From: JARRNJ01 sp037385045
GTDB lineage: Bacteria > Pseudomonadota > Gammaproteobacteria > JASBUN01
Reading direction: 5' to 3'
Assembly (NCBI GenBank): GCA_037385045.1
Contig: JARRNJ010000038.1
Location: 1 to 49,378 of the forward strand
DNA length: 49,378 nucleotides
Shown here in pieces: positions 1 to 8,428 of the stretch (within the stretch, counting starts at the first letter, position 1; each line of letters begins with the position of its first letter). A model generated the notes under the pieces. That model was not told where the DNA came from. It saw only the letters and a program-made list of their open reading frames with translations, and ran no database searches. Position numbers and translations under genes: made by a program.

Positions 1-137
1 AGGAAAATCCCAGTCCGTCCGACGACGAGATCCGCACGGGGATGTCAGGAAATCTGTGCCGCTGCACCGGTTACCAGAATATCGTCAAGGCGGTGCAATA
101 CGCCGCCAGGAAGATGCAGCCCGCAGGAGGAGAATAA
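1..137 (+). CDS. coxS: CO dehydrogenase small (2Fe-2S) subunit, C-terminal end
   Basis: Only the last 45 codons are in the window, in frame from base 3 to the stop at 135-137. The peptide contains the motif GNLCRCTGYQNIVKAV. This is the second [2Fe-2S] cluster signature (CxRC) of the molybdenum hydroxylase small subunits, which pass electrons from the Mo site to the FAD subunit. It ends 3 nt before coxL, so the two are co-transcribed. The start and the coxM partner lie outside the window. The small subunits of other Mo hydroxylases look similar, so the assignment rests on the adjoining form I coxL. Confidence 0.93.
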   Translation, partial: ENPSPSDDEIRTGMSGNLCRCTGYQNIVKAVQYAARKMQPAGGE

Positions 138-140
138 GTC

Positions 141-2546
141 ATGGCGACGACCGCAGAGAATCTGGAACGCGAACAGCAGCTGGAGGGAATCGGTTGTGCA
201 CGCAAGCGCAAGGAGGATCCCCGCTTCATCCAGGGGCGCGGCAATTACGTGGATGACATCAAGCTGCCGGGCATGTTGTTCGGCGCCCTGGTGCGCAGCC
301 CCTTCGGCCACGCCCGCATCAAGTCCGTCAACAAGGAAAAGGCCCTGGCGCTGCCCGGGGTCCACGCCGTGCTCACCGCCGATGACCTCAAGCCCCTGAA
401 GCTGCACTGGATGCCCACCCTGGCCGGCGACCAGCAGGCGGTGCTGGCCGACGAGAAAGTCTCGTTCCAGTACCAGGAAGTGGCGATGGTGATCGCCGAC
501 AATCGCTACGTTGCCGCCGACGCGGTGGAACTGGTGGAAGTGGAGTACGAGGAACTGCCGGTGCTGGTGGATGCGAAGAAAGCCATGGAGCCCGACGCAC
601 CGATCGTCCGCGATGACCTGGTCGGCAAGGACAACGCCGGGCAGGGCAAGCGGTTGCACGACAACCATATCTTCACCTGGGAGGTGGGCGACAAGGACAA
701 CACCGATAAGGTGTTCCAAAGCGCTGAAGTGACGGTGAAGCAGGAATTGCTCAACCCCCGCGTACACCCGTGCCCGTTGGAGACCTGCGGCTGTGTTGCC
801 TCGTTCGACAAAGTGCGGGGCGACCTGACCGTCTACATGACCTCCCAGGCGCCGCACGTGGTGCGCACGGTGGTGTCCCTGCTGTCCGGACTGGCGGAGA
901 GCAAGATTCGTGTCGTGTCGCCGGACATCGGCGGCGGTTTCGGCAACAAGGTTGGCGTCTACCCCGGCTATGTGGTCGCGATCGTCGCATCAATTGTGCT
1001 GGGCCGGCCGGTGAAATGGATCGAGTCCCGCATTGAGAACATTTCCACCACCGCGTTCGCCCGCGACTACCACATGACTGGTGAGTTGGCCGCTGACAAG
1101 GACGGGCACATCAAGGCGCTGCGGGTCAACGTCATTGCCGACCACGGTGCGTTCAATTCCCATGCCCAGCCGACCAAGTGGCCGGCCGGCTTGTTCAGCA
1201 TCTGCACCGGCTCCTACGACATTCCCACGGCCCACGTGCGCGTGGACGGGGTGTATACCAACAAGGCGCCCGGCGGTGTGGCTTACCGCTGTTCGTTCCG
1301 GGTGACCGAAGCCGTGCACCTGATCGAACGCATGATCGACGTGTTGGCGCAGGAGCTGGGCATCGACAAGGCGGAGATCCGTCTGCGCAACTTTATCCAG
1401 CCGGAGCAGTTTCCCTACGACAGCGCCCTGGGCTGGCAGTACGACAGCGGCAATTATCCGGCGGCGCTGAAGAAGGTGCTCGACGCCGTGGACTACGAGG
1501 GTTTGCGCAAGGAACAGGCGGAGAAACGCGCGCGCGGCGAGATGATGGGTATCGGCATCTGCACCTTCACCGAGATCGTCGGCGCCGGCCCGAGCAAGGC
1601 CTGCGACATACTGGGCGTGGGCATGTTCGACAGCGCCGAGATCCGGGTGCATCCCACCGGCAGCGCCATCGCCCGCATGGGCACCATCACCCAGGGGCAG
1701 GGCCATCAGACCACCTACGCCCAGATCATCGCCACGGAGCTGGGATTGTCGTCGGAGGACATCCAGATCGAGGAGGGCGACACCAGTACCGCGCCTTACG
1801 GACTCGGCACCTACGGTTCGCGCAGCACGCCGGTAGGCGGCGCCGCGACGGCCCAGGCGGCGCGCAAGATCCACGACAAGGCGCGCAAGATCGCTGCCCA
1901 TCTGCTGGAGGTCAGCGAAGACGACCTGGAGTGGGATATCGACCGGTTCACAGTCAAGGGTGTTCCCGGCCAGGAAAAGACCATGAAGGAGATCGCCTGG
2001 GCGGCCTACAACAATGTTCCCGAAGGCATGGAAATGGGCCTCGAGGCGGTGGAATACTACGATCCGCCCAACTTCACCTATCCCTTCGGGGCATACCTGT
2101 GCGTCGTCGACATCGACCGGTTCACCGGTGAAACCCATGTCCGCCGCTTCTATGCACTGGACGACTGCGGCACCCGCATCAACCCGATGATCATCGAGGG
2201 CCAGATCCACGGCGGCCTGACCGAAGCGTTCGCCGTGGCCATGGGCCAGCAGCTGATCTACGACGAGGGCGGCAATCTGCTCGGCAACAGCCTGCTGGAC
2301 TACTTCCTGCCCACAGCCGTGGAGACGCCGAAGTGGGAGACGGATTTCACCGTGACGCCGTCGCCGCACCATCCGCTGGGAGCCAAGGGAGTGGCGGAGT
2401 CGCCCCATGTGGGTGGTATCCCGTGCTTCACCAATGCCGTGAACGACGCCTTTTCCCAATTCGGCGTCACTCATGTGGATATGCCGCACACGGCCTTTTC
2501 CGTCTGGAAGGCGCTGCACGAGCACGGGTTGGACAAACCTTCGTAG
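141..2546 (+). CDS. coxL: Aerobic carbon monoxide dehydrogenase large (Mo-Cu) subunit, form I
   Basis: This is the catalytic subunit that oxidises CO with water to CO2, two electrons and two protons at a bimetallic Mo-S-Cu site. The product is 801 aa, close to the family's usual ~800. Residues 381-387 read AYRCSFR, the form I signature whose Cys (here C384) binds Cu in characterised enzymes. This separates true CODH from form II/putative Mo hydroxylases. Near the C-terminus GAKGVAESP carries the conserved active-site Glu (about E753). Glycine-rich cofactor-binding stretches such as DIGGGFGNK are also present. The ATG at 141 follows coxS by 3 nt and has a purine-rich AGGAGGAGAA upstream. The gene is intact with no unusual residues at the active site. 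The family assignment is secure; the physiological rate and CO affinity cannot be read from sequence. Confidence 0.97.
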   Translation: MATTAENLEREQQLEGIGCARKRKEDPRFIQGRGNYVDDIKLPGMLFGALVRSPFGHARIKSVNKEKALALPGVHAVLTADDLKPLKLHWMPTLAGDQQAVLADEKVSFQYQEVAMVIADNRYVAADAVELVEVEYEELPVLVDAKKAMEPDAPIVRDDLVGKDNAGQGKRLHDNHIFTWEVGDKDNTDKVFQSAEVTVKQELLNPRVHPCPLETCGCVASFDKVRGDLTVYMTSQAPHVVRTVVSLLSGLAESKIRVVSPDIGGGFGNKVGVYPGYVVAIVASIVLGRPVKWIESRIENISTTAFARDYHMTGELAADKDGHIKALRVNVIADHGAFNSHAQPTKWPAGLFSICTGSYDIPTAHVRVDGVYTNKAPGGVAYRCSFRVTEAVHLIERMIDVLAQELGIDKAEIRLRNFIQPEQFPYDSALGWQYDSGNYPAALKKVLDAVDYEGLRKEQAEKRARGEMMGIGICTFTEIVGAGPSKACDILGVGMFDSAEIRVHPTGSAIARMGTITQGQGHQTTYAQIIATELGLSSEDIQIEEGDTSTAPYGLGTYGSRSTPVGGAATAQAARKIHDKARKIAAHLLEVSEDDLEWDIDRFTVKGVPGQEKTMKEIAWAAYNNVPEGMEMGLEAVEYYDPPNFTYPFGAYLCVVDIDRFTGETHVRRFYALDDCGTRINPMIIEGQIHGGLTEAFAVAMGQQLIYDEGGNLLGNSLLDYFLPTAVETPKWETDFTVTPSPHHPLGAKGVAESPHVGGIPCFTNAVNDAFSQFGVTHVDMPHTAFSVWKALHEHGLDKPS

Positions 2547-2600
2547 GGCTGCAGGCTGTTCCGACAGCCCCGAATCGTCCGGGGAGAGGAGAGTAGTTGA

Positions 2601-3203
2601 ATGCAGGTCAAGTTGGAAAAGACGTTTCCCATTGACGCGTCGGCATCCGCCGCGTGGCAGGTGCTTCGGGATATCAAAGCAGTGGCAGAGTGCATGCCAG
2701 GTGCGGAGGTCACCGAGCAGACCGACGAAACCCATTACAAGGGAAGCGTGCGGGTGAAGGTCGGTCCGGCCACCGCGGCGTTCAGGGGGAACATCGAGGT
2801 CAAGTCGGCGGATCCCGACAAGCGCGAGATCGCCGTACAGGGCAAGGGCTCGGACGTCAAGGGCACGTCAGCGGCGAGCATGGACCTGATTGCCTGTGTA
2901 CGGGATGTCGACGCCGGAGGCTGCGAGTTGGTCGGCTCGTCCGAGGTCAGTGTGACCGGCAAGATGGCCAGCTTTGGCGGTCGCATGATGACGCAGGTGT
3001 CGGAGCAGATCCTGAAGCAGTTCGGCCAGAACTTCACCAACCGGGTGCTGGCCCTGGGCGAGGGCGCCGGTGCGGAAGAGGCGGCCACCAAGGTGGCCGC
3101 CCAGCCCAGGGAGCTCAATGGCCTGGCGCTGGCGTGGAGCGCGTTGGTGGGTTTCATCAAGAGCCTGTTCGGCGGTAACAAGAAGTCCAAGACCGCCAAT
3201 TGA
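2601..3203 (+). CDS. coxG: CO dehydrogenase subunit G, SRPBCC-fold membrane-docking protein
   Basis: The product is 200 aa. Residues 1 to about 145 match the CoxG/SRPBCC fold, beginning MQVKLEKTFPIDASASAAW and containing the typical DPDKREIAVQGKGSDVKGTS stretch. The C-terminal end (about 170-200) is a hydrophobic/amphipathic segment, NGLALAWSALVGFIKSLFGG, followed by a Lys-rich tail. This fits the reported role of CoxG in tethering CODH to the membrane and coupling it to the quinone pool. The start ATG is preceded by GGGGAGAGGAGAG. It lies 54 nt after coxL and 25 nt before the carbonic anhydrase gene, within one transcription unit. Membrane attachment is inferred from family knowledge plus the visible tail. 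Confidence 0.92.
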   Translation: MQVKLEKTFPIDASASAAWQVLRDIKAVAECMPGAEVTEQTDETHYKGSVRVKVGPATAAFRGNIEVKSADPDKREIAVQGKGSDVKGTSAASMDLIACVRDVDAGGCELVGSSEVSVTGKMASFGGRMMTQVSEQILKQFGQNFTNRVLALGEGAGAEEAATKVAAQPRELNGLALAWSALVGFIKSLFGGNKKSKTAN

Positions 3204-3228
3204 ACCGTTTGCAACGGAGGAGACAACA

Positions 3229-3810
3229 ATGAGCAAGGTGCTGGAAGAAGTGTTGACCGCCAACCAGGAGTATGTGGACAGCTTTGGCGACAAAGGCAAT
3301 CTGCCCATGCCGCCGGGACGGCGTTTTGCCATACTCACCTGTATGGACGCACGTCTGGATCCGGCCAAGTATGCCGGCCTGGCCGAAGGCGATGCCCACG
3401 TCGTTCGCAACGCGGGCGGCCGTGCCAGTGACGATGCGATCCGTTCGCTGGTAATTTCGCACAAGCTGTTGGGTACCAACGAATGGTTCGTGATTCATCA
3501 CACGGACTGCGGGATGCAGACGTTCACCGACGAGATCATGCGCAACCTGCTGGCAAGCAGCCTCGACACCGCGAAAGTGGACGCCAGCGGCTGGAATGAC
3601 ACCGGCAAGGGGCCGGGGTCGGCGGAAGGGAAGTACATCGATTGGCTGACCATCAGCAATCAGGAGCAAAGCGTGCTCGAAGACGTGCTGCGCATCCGCA
3701 ACCACCCGCTGGTGCCGGATGACGTGCCCATCTACGGTTATATCTATGACTGCCAATCGGGCAGGCTGAACGAGGTGCCCGAGGCCACCAAGGCGGGCAA
3801 GGCCCGCTGA
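3229..3810 (+). CDS. Beta-class carbonic anhydrase (Rv1284-like type) in the cox operon
   Basis: The product is 193 aa and predicted cytoplasmic, converting CO2 reversibly to bicarbonate. Zinc ligands and the catalytic dyad are visible: C38-x-D40-x-R42 in CMDARLD and H91-x-x-C94 in HTDC. The short beta-CA form with LPMPPG before the first ligand resembles the mycobacterial Rv1284 group. I chose the ATG at 3229 because GGAGGAG lies about 8 nt upstream; a longer frame would run back into coxG. It sits between coxG and coxD, so it should be co-expressed with CODH. Bicarbonate formation could remove the CODH product or feed carboxylation; this is inference. No signal peptide is seen. Confidence 0.93.
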   Translation: MSKVLEEVLTANQEYVDSFGDKGNLPMPPGRRFAILTCMDARLDPAKYAGLAEGDAHVVRNAGGRASDDAIRSLVISHKLLGTNEWFVIHHTDCGMQTFTDEIMRNLLASSLDTAKVDASGWNDTGKGPGSAEGKYIDWLTISNQEQSVLEDVLRIRNHPLVPDDVPIYGYIYDCQSGRLNEVPEATKAGKAR

Positions 3811-3876
3811 GTCTGTCCGGTACGGGCCGCACCGCCCGCATACGGGTAATGGCGGTGCGGCTCGCGCGGAGACCCG

Positions 3877-4755
3877 ATGACCGACGTTGCAACGTTCCAA
3901 AAACAGCTGGAGGAATCCGGTTATGTGGCCGAGCCCAGCCTCGCGGCGACCCTGCTGCTGTTCACGCAGCTGCGGCGGCCGTTGCTGCTGGAAGGGGAAG
4001 CGGGTGTCGGCAAGACCGAGATCGCCAAGGCGCTGGCCGGTCTGTACCGGTGCCCGCTGATCCGGCTGCAGTGTTACGAGGGGCTGGACGCCAGCTCGGC
4101 GGTGTACGAGTGGAATTACCAACACCAGCTGCTCGCCATCAAGATCCAGGAAACCGAAGGCTATTCGGCCGAGGAAAAGGAACGCCATATCTTCAGTGAG
4201 GAGTTTCTGCTGCGCCGGCCGTTGCTGCAGGCGATCAGCATGCCCGAACCGCCGGTGCTGCTGGTCGACGAGATTGACCGCGCCGACGAAGAATTCGAGG
4301 CCTATCTGCTGGAAATGTTGTCGGATTTCCAGGTCAGCATTCCTGAGCTGGGCACGATCCGGGCTACCAGCATTCCCTATGTGGTGCTGACATCCAATGC
4401 GACCCGGGAGCTGAGCGATGCACTGCGGCGGCGCTGCCTGTATTACTACGTGGACTACCCGTCCATGGACAAGGAACTGCGCATCGTCAATCGCCATCTG
4501 CCCGATATCGACCAGCAGCTTGCGGGTCAGGTGGTTGGTTTCGTTCACGGACTGCGCGAACTCGATCTGCGGCGCAACCCCGGCGTAGCCGAAACCCTCG
4601 ACTGGGTTGCGGCTCTGCTGCGGCTCGAAGTCAAACGATTGCAGGACGATCCGTTGCTGGTGGCCCAGTCCCTGGTGTGCCTGCTCAAGACCCGGGAGGA
4701 CCGCGACGCCGTGACATCAGAGGTCGTCGATCGGCTGGTCGCGAACCTGCCATGA
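3877..4755 (+). CDS. coxD: MoxR-type AAA+ ATPase for CODH maturation
   Basis: The product is 292 aa. Walker A is GEAGVGKT at residues 40-47 and Walker B is LLVDEID at 128-134. A sensor-like TSNATREL and an arginine-rich LRRRCLYYY follow, as in MoxR/CoxD ATPases. In Oligotropha, CoxD is needed to build the [CuSMoO2] site, probably by remodelling apo-CODH. Its stop overlaps the coxE start by 4 nt (ATGA), the usual paired arrangement of a MoxR ATPase with a VWA partner. It is complete, with no missing catalytic residues. Function is assigned from family and context. Confidence 0.94.
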   Translation: MTDVATFQKQLEESGYVAEPSLAATLLLFTQLRRPLLLEGEAGVGKTEIAKALAGLYRCPLIRLQCYEGLDASSAVYEWNYQHQLLAIKIQETEGYSAEEKERHIFSEEFLLRRPLLQAISMPEPPVLLVDEIDRADEEFEAYLLEMLSDFQVSIPELGTIRATSIPYVVLTSNATRELSDALRRRCLYYYVDYPSMDKELRIVNRHLPDIDQQLAGQVVGFVHGLRELDLRRNPGVAETLDWVAALLRLEVKRLQDDPLLVAQSLVCLLKTREDRDAVTSEVVDRLVANLP

Positions 4756-5930
4756 CGGCCACCGATGCCAATGCCATTGGTTCGGACGGTGCTCCGCTGA
4801 GCGGTCGCCTGGTGGAGTTCGTGCGCATGCTGCGCGGCGAGGGCTTCCGCGTGGGCGTCCAGGAAGGTTTGGATGCGCTGCGGGCCAGCGTGCGCACCGG
4901 TGTGCTGGATCAGCGACGGCTGCGCTGGTGCCTGCGCAGCCTGTTGTGCAGCGACCGGGACGAATGGCGGCGTTTTGATCGGCTGTTCGATGCCTATTGG
5001 CGTCCGGCGAACCGGCGCAGCTGGGTGCAGTCGTGCGCGGGCGCGCCATTGCAACGTGGCAGTGCAGGGGCGCGCTCACCAGGTGCCGCCGGGGAAGAGG
5101 CGGAAACCGACCGGGCCCACGAAGGTGACGACGAGGATGCTGGAAGCGGTGGAGCCCGGGGCGGCGCCAGCTACAAGGAGTCCCTGGCGCGCAGCGATTT
5201 CCGCTTCCTGACCGATGAACGGCAGATGCAGGCCGTCGAACGCATGGTGGAGCGCCTGGCGCGGCGGATGCGGCGGCGTTTGATGCGGCGACGCCGCATT
5301 GCCCGCCAGGGACAGCGCATCCACCTGCGTCGCACCATCCGCCATAGCCTGCAGTATGGCGGCATGCCGCTGGAACTCGTGTTTCAGAGCCGCCGCCGCC
5401 GTTTGCCGAGGCTCGTGCTGCTGCTGGACGTGAGCCGCTCCATGAGCCTCTACAGCCTGCTGTTCCTGCGCTTTGCCCGTGGCATCGTCGGTGTGTTCGC
5501 CGACGCCCAGGCGTTCGCTTTCCATACCCGGCTGGTGCCCGTCACCGACGCGTTGCGGGAGCGGGATCTGCAGCGCCTGCGGGAAAAGCTGGCGGTGATC
5601 TCCCTGGGATGGTCCGGCGGTACCCGCATCGGCGAGTGCATCGAGCACTTCAATCGCGCGCATGCGCCGCGCATCCTCAACTCCCGGTCGGTGGTGGTCG
5701 TGATGAGTGACGGCTTCGATACCGGTCCTCCGGAAATGCTGGCCGATCAGTTGCGCCGGCTGCGGCGGCGCGCACGGCGGATCATCTGGCTCAACCCGCT
5801 GCTGGGGCGCGAGGGCTACGAGCCCCGTGCGCGCGCCATGGAAGCGGCGCTGCCGCTGGTGGACGTGTTTGCTTCGGCGCACAATGTGGAAAGCCTGCTG
5901 GCGCTCGAGTCCGAGCTGGCAAAGATTTAG
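4752..5930 (+). CDS. coxE: VWA-domain protein partner of CoxD
   Basis: The product is 392 aa. The C-terminal half is a von Willebrand A domain with a MIDAS motif DVSRSMS (D226, S228, S230) and a downstream SDGFDTG. The middle (about 110-140) is an acidic, low-complexity linker rich in Gly, Glu and Asp. It is followed by an extremely Arg-rich stretch around 170-200 that includes RRMRRRLMRRRR. CoxE works with CoxD in inserting Cu and S into CODH. The start at 4752 overlaps the coxD stop; a longer upstream frame exists but lies inside coxD. The Arg-rich segment could bind the acidic apo-enzyme or membrane lipids, which is speculation. Confidence 0.92.
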   Translation: MTATDANAIGSDGAPLSGRLVEFVRMLRGEGFRVGVQEGLDALRASVRTGVLDQRRLRWCLRSLLCSDRDEWRRFDRLFDAYWRPANRRSWVQSCAGAPLQRGSAGARSPGAAGEEAETDRAHEGDDEDAGSGGARGGASYKESLARSDFRFLTDERQMQAVERMVERLARRMRRRLMRRRRIARQGQRIHLRRTIRHSLQYGGMPLELVFQSRRRRLPRLVLLLDVSRSMSLYSLLFLRFARGIVGVFADAQAFAFHTRLVPVTDALRERDLQRLREKLAVISLGWSGGTRIGECIEHFNRAHAPRILNSRSVVVVMSDGFDTGPPEMLADQLRRLRRRARRIIWLNPLLGREGYEPRARAMEAALPLVDVFASAHNVESLLALESELAKI

Positions 5931-5954
5931 CCCGCACTGGCGAGGTAACGTGCA

Positions 5955-6962
5955 ATGATGGACAGCGATTTCATTCTGGAACAGGCCGCGCAGCTGAGGG
6001 CCGCCGGTACACCGTTCGCCCTGGTGACGGTGGTGCGCTGTGAGTCCCCCACCTCGGCCAAGCCTGGCGCCAAAGCCATTGTTCACGCGGACGGCACCAT
6101 CGACGGCTGGATCGGCGGCGGCTGCGCCCAACCGGCGGTGATCAAGACGGTGAAACAGGCGCTGCAGGACGGACAGGCACGCCTGATCCGCATCAGCCCG
6201 GAACGCAGTGATCAAACGGAGGAGGGCGTGATCGACTTCGGTATGACCTGCCACAGCGGCGGCACCCTGGACATCTTCGTCGACCCGGTGGTCAACCGGG
6301 CGCGGCTGCTGATCATCGGCGCGTCGCCGGCGGCGCAGGCGCTGAGCGGATTGGCGCGCGGGGTTGGCTTCGCGGTGACCGCGGCGTTTCCCGGGGCCGA
6401 TCGCGACCTGTTTCCAGAGGCGGACCGGATCGTGGACGGTTTCGAGGGCATTGAGCTGGCTGCGCCCGCGTTTGTGGTGGTCAGCACCCAGGGTAAACGC
6501 GACGAGGCCGGACTGGAAGCGGCGCTTGCCACCGGTGCCGAGTACATCACCTTCATTGCCAGCGAACGCAAGGCGGACAAGCTCAGGCAGTACCTCAAGG
6601 AGCGCGGGCACGATCCGGCGCGGGTTGAGGCCATCGTTTCGCCCGCGGGCGTGGAGATCGGCGCCGAGACGCCGGAGGAAATCGCGCTGTCGGTGCTGGC
6701 CGGCGTGGTGCAGGCGCGGCGCAGGGGCCGTGGAGCGGTGCACGCCGCGAGCGCAGGGCAGACCGTCCAGAGCGCGCCGCCGGTGGTTGACGACGCTGTT
6801 GCAGCGGAGGCCATCGACCCGGTGTGCGGCATGACGGTGGATACCGCGACTGCGGAGCATCGCAGCGAGTATCAGGGACGGAGCTATTTCTTCTGTTGCG
6901 CCCACTGCAAACACAGCTTCGACAAGGAGCCGGAAAGATACCTGGAGGCCGCGGCGTCATGA
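5955..6962 (+). CDS. coxF: XdhC/CoxF-family Mo-enzyme maturation protein fused to a C-terminal YHS domain
   Basis: The product is 335 aa. Residues 1 to about 260 are XdhC/CoxI-type, with VRCESPTSAKPGAKA, WIGGGCAQPAV and a Rossmann-like C-terminal part ending in SPAGVEIGAETPEEIA. XdhC proteins bind Mo cofactor and help sulfurate or insert it into apo-enzyme. After a linker, residues about 287-330 form a YHS domain: C291 in PVCGM, then FFCCAHCKHSF. YHS domains are Cys-rich and often occur in metal-handling proteins. The fusion suggests that metal (perhaps Cu) and Mo cofactor handling are joined; that link is inference. GAGG lies upstream of the ATG, and an alternative ATG is at 5958. It overlaps mocA by 4 nt. 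CoxF naming follows position; a second XdhC lies at 7605. Confidence 0.88.
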   Translation: MMDSDFILEQAAQLRAAGTPFALVTVVRCESPTSAKPGAKAIVHADGTIDGWIGGGCAQPAVIKTVKQALQDGQARLIRISPERSDQTEEGVIDFGMTCHSGGTLDIFVDPVVNRARLLIIGASPAAQALSGLARGVGFAVTAAFPGADRDLFPEADRIVDGFEGIELAAPAFVVVSTQGKRDEAGLEAALATGAEYITFIASERKADKLRQYLKERGHDPARVEAIVSPAGVEIGAETPEEIALSVLAGVVQARRRGRGAVHAASAGQTVQSAPPVVDDAVAAEAIDPVCGMTVDTATAEHRSEYQGRSYFFCCAHCKHSFDKEPERYLEAAAS

Positions 6963-7600
6963 CTTCCGTGTCCGGGGTGCTGCTGGCGGCCGGTGAATCA
7001 CGGCGCATGGGCACCTTCAACAAACTGGCTCTTCCGGTGGCGGGCGAACCGCTGCTGCGCCGCAGCGCGCGCACGCTGCTGGAGGCGGGGCTCCAGGAAC
7101 TGGTGGTGGTGCTCGGCCACCAGGCGGAGCAGGCCGAAGCACTGGTGGCGGATTTGCCGGTGAGCGTTGTGCACAATGCGCGCTACCGGGACGGGCAGAT
7201 GACCTCCGTGGAATGCGGCCTGGAGGCGCTGGCCTCGTCGTGCGACGGCGTCATGATCGCGCTGTCGGATCAACCGCTGCTGACCGCGGAGGATCTGCGG
7301 GCGTTGATCGATGCATTCGGGCAGCGCCGCGACGGTTCCATTCTGGTACCGACCCACGGTGGCCGGCGTGGCAATCCGATCATTCTGGCCTATGAGCACC
7401 GGGCTGCGATCCTGGGCGGGGGCCGCAACCTGGGGTGCAGGAAGCTCATCGAACATAATCCGGACCTGGTCGTTGCGTTGGAGATGGACACCGACCACGT
7501 GGTATTCGATCTCGATACTCCCGAGGACTACGCCCGCCTGCAGGAACGGCTGAACGCGGAGGAGGAAACCGTCCTGTCTACGGGCCACGCTGGAAGGTGA
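6959..7600 (+). CDS. mocA: MobA-like nucleotidyltransferase, probable molybdenum cofactor cytidylyltransferase
   Basis: The product is 213 aa with the nucleotidyltransferase signature LAAGESRRMG...NK (residues 9-22), plus ALSDQPLL and VPTHGGRRGNPI further in. MocA transfers CMP from CTP to Mo-molybdopterin, giving the MCD cofactor that CODH and other xanthine-oxidase-family enzymes carry. The ATG overlaps the preceding stop, and the next gene begins 4 nt after it. A MobA (GTP) role is less likely given the cox context. Residues past 205 are variable. Confidence 0.88.
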   Translation: MTSVSGVLLAAGESRRMGTFNKLALPVAGEPLLRRSARTLLEAGLQELVVVLGHQAEQAEALVADLPVSVVHNARYRDGQMTSVECGLEALASSCDGVMIALSDQPLLTAEDLRALIDAFGQRRDGSILVPTHGGRRGNPIILAYEHRAAILGGGRNLGCRKLIEHNPDLVVALEMDTDHVVFDLDTPEDYARLQERLNAEEETVLSTGHAGR

Positions 7601-7604
7601 TGTC

Positions 7605-8426
7605 ATGGCAAGAGAGATTCTCGACGTATTGATGGAAATGCGCGCCAAGGGTGAGCCCTACGCCGTGGCGACGGTGGTGGAAACGGTCGGTTCGGTCTCG
7701 GCCAAGACCGGGGCCAAGGCGGTCATCGACCATGACGGGCGGGTGGTCGCCGGCTGGGTCGGCGGTGGCTGCGCCGAATCGTCCACCTGCGAGGCGGCGC
7801 TGCGCTGCCTGCAGGACGGGGGCACCACGGTGATCGACATCGACCTCAACGACGAAGTGCTTGGTGCCGGCATGCCCTGCGGGGGCAGCATGCGCGTATA
7901 CGTGGAGCCCGTATTGCCGCGGCCGACGCTGTGGATCATGGGCCACGGCCGCGTGGCCGAATGCCTGTGCCTGCTCGGGGACCTGATGGGGCTCAATGTG
8001 GTGGTGAACGATCCGCTGGTGGATCGCGCCTACTATCCAGCGGCGACGCGCCTGATTACGGACGATATCGACTACGAACAACTGCAGCCGGTTCAGGGGG
8101 ATTACGTGGTCATCGCCACCCAGCACAAGGGTGACCACGAATCCATGAGGCGCGCGTTGGCGTCGGAGGCGCAATACATTGCACTGGTGGCGAGCCGCAA
8201 GCGTTCGCGGCTGGTGCTGGAGTATCTGCGCGAGGCGGGCTTCGACGACGCTGCCCTGCAGCGGGTGATGGCCCCCTCGGGACTGGACCTGGGCGCGCGG
8301 ACGCCGGAAGAAATCGCCCTGTGCGTGGTGAGCGAAATCGTCATGGTGCGCCGCGGCGGCAGCGGATTGCGCATGCGCGATTTGCTCGATGCCGACCCGC
8401 GTCGGACCCGGGCCGTGAGCGGCTAG
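7605..8426 (+). CDS. coxI: XdhC/CoxI-family maturation protein (second copy, no YHS)
   Basis: The product is 273 aa with the same layout as the XdhC part of the 5955 gene: VETVGSVSAKTGAKAV, WVGGGCAESS, MPCGGSM, then a Rossmann-like half ending APSGLDLGARTPEEIAL. It retains Cys in GGGCAES and MPCGG. Family members bind molybdopterin cofactor, protect it during sulfuration and deliver it to apo-enzyme. Having two XdhC paralogues fits coxF plus coxI of described clusters. AAGGTGATGTC lies upstream of the ATG. The next ATG is 2 nt beyond the stop, showing tight coupling. Confidence 0.88.
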   Translation: MAREILDVLMEMRAKGEPYAVATVVETVGSVSAKTGAKAVIDHDGRVVAGWVGGGCAESSTCEAALRCLQDGGTTVIDIDLNDEVLGAGMPCGGSMRVYVEPVLPRPTLWIMGHGRVAECLCLLGDLMGLNVVVNDPLVDRAYYPAATRLITDDIDYEQLQPVQGDYVVIATQHKGDHESMRRALASEAQYIALVASRKRSRLVLEYLREAGFDDAALQRVMAPSGLDLGARTPEEIALCVVSEIVMVRRGGSGLRMRDLLDADPRRTRAVSG

Positions 8427-8428
8427 GG

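Noticed and set aside
990..2735. 581-codon minus-strand frame across coxL
   Set aside because: It lies opposite a clearly conserved gene; the long frame is a by-product of high GC third positions and the protein resembles nothing.
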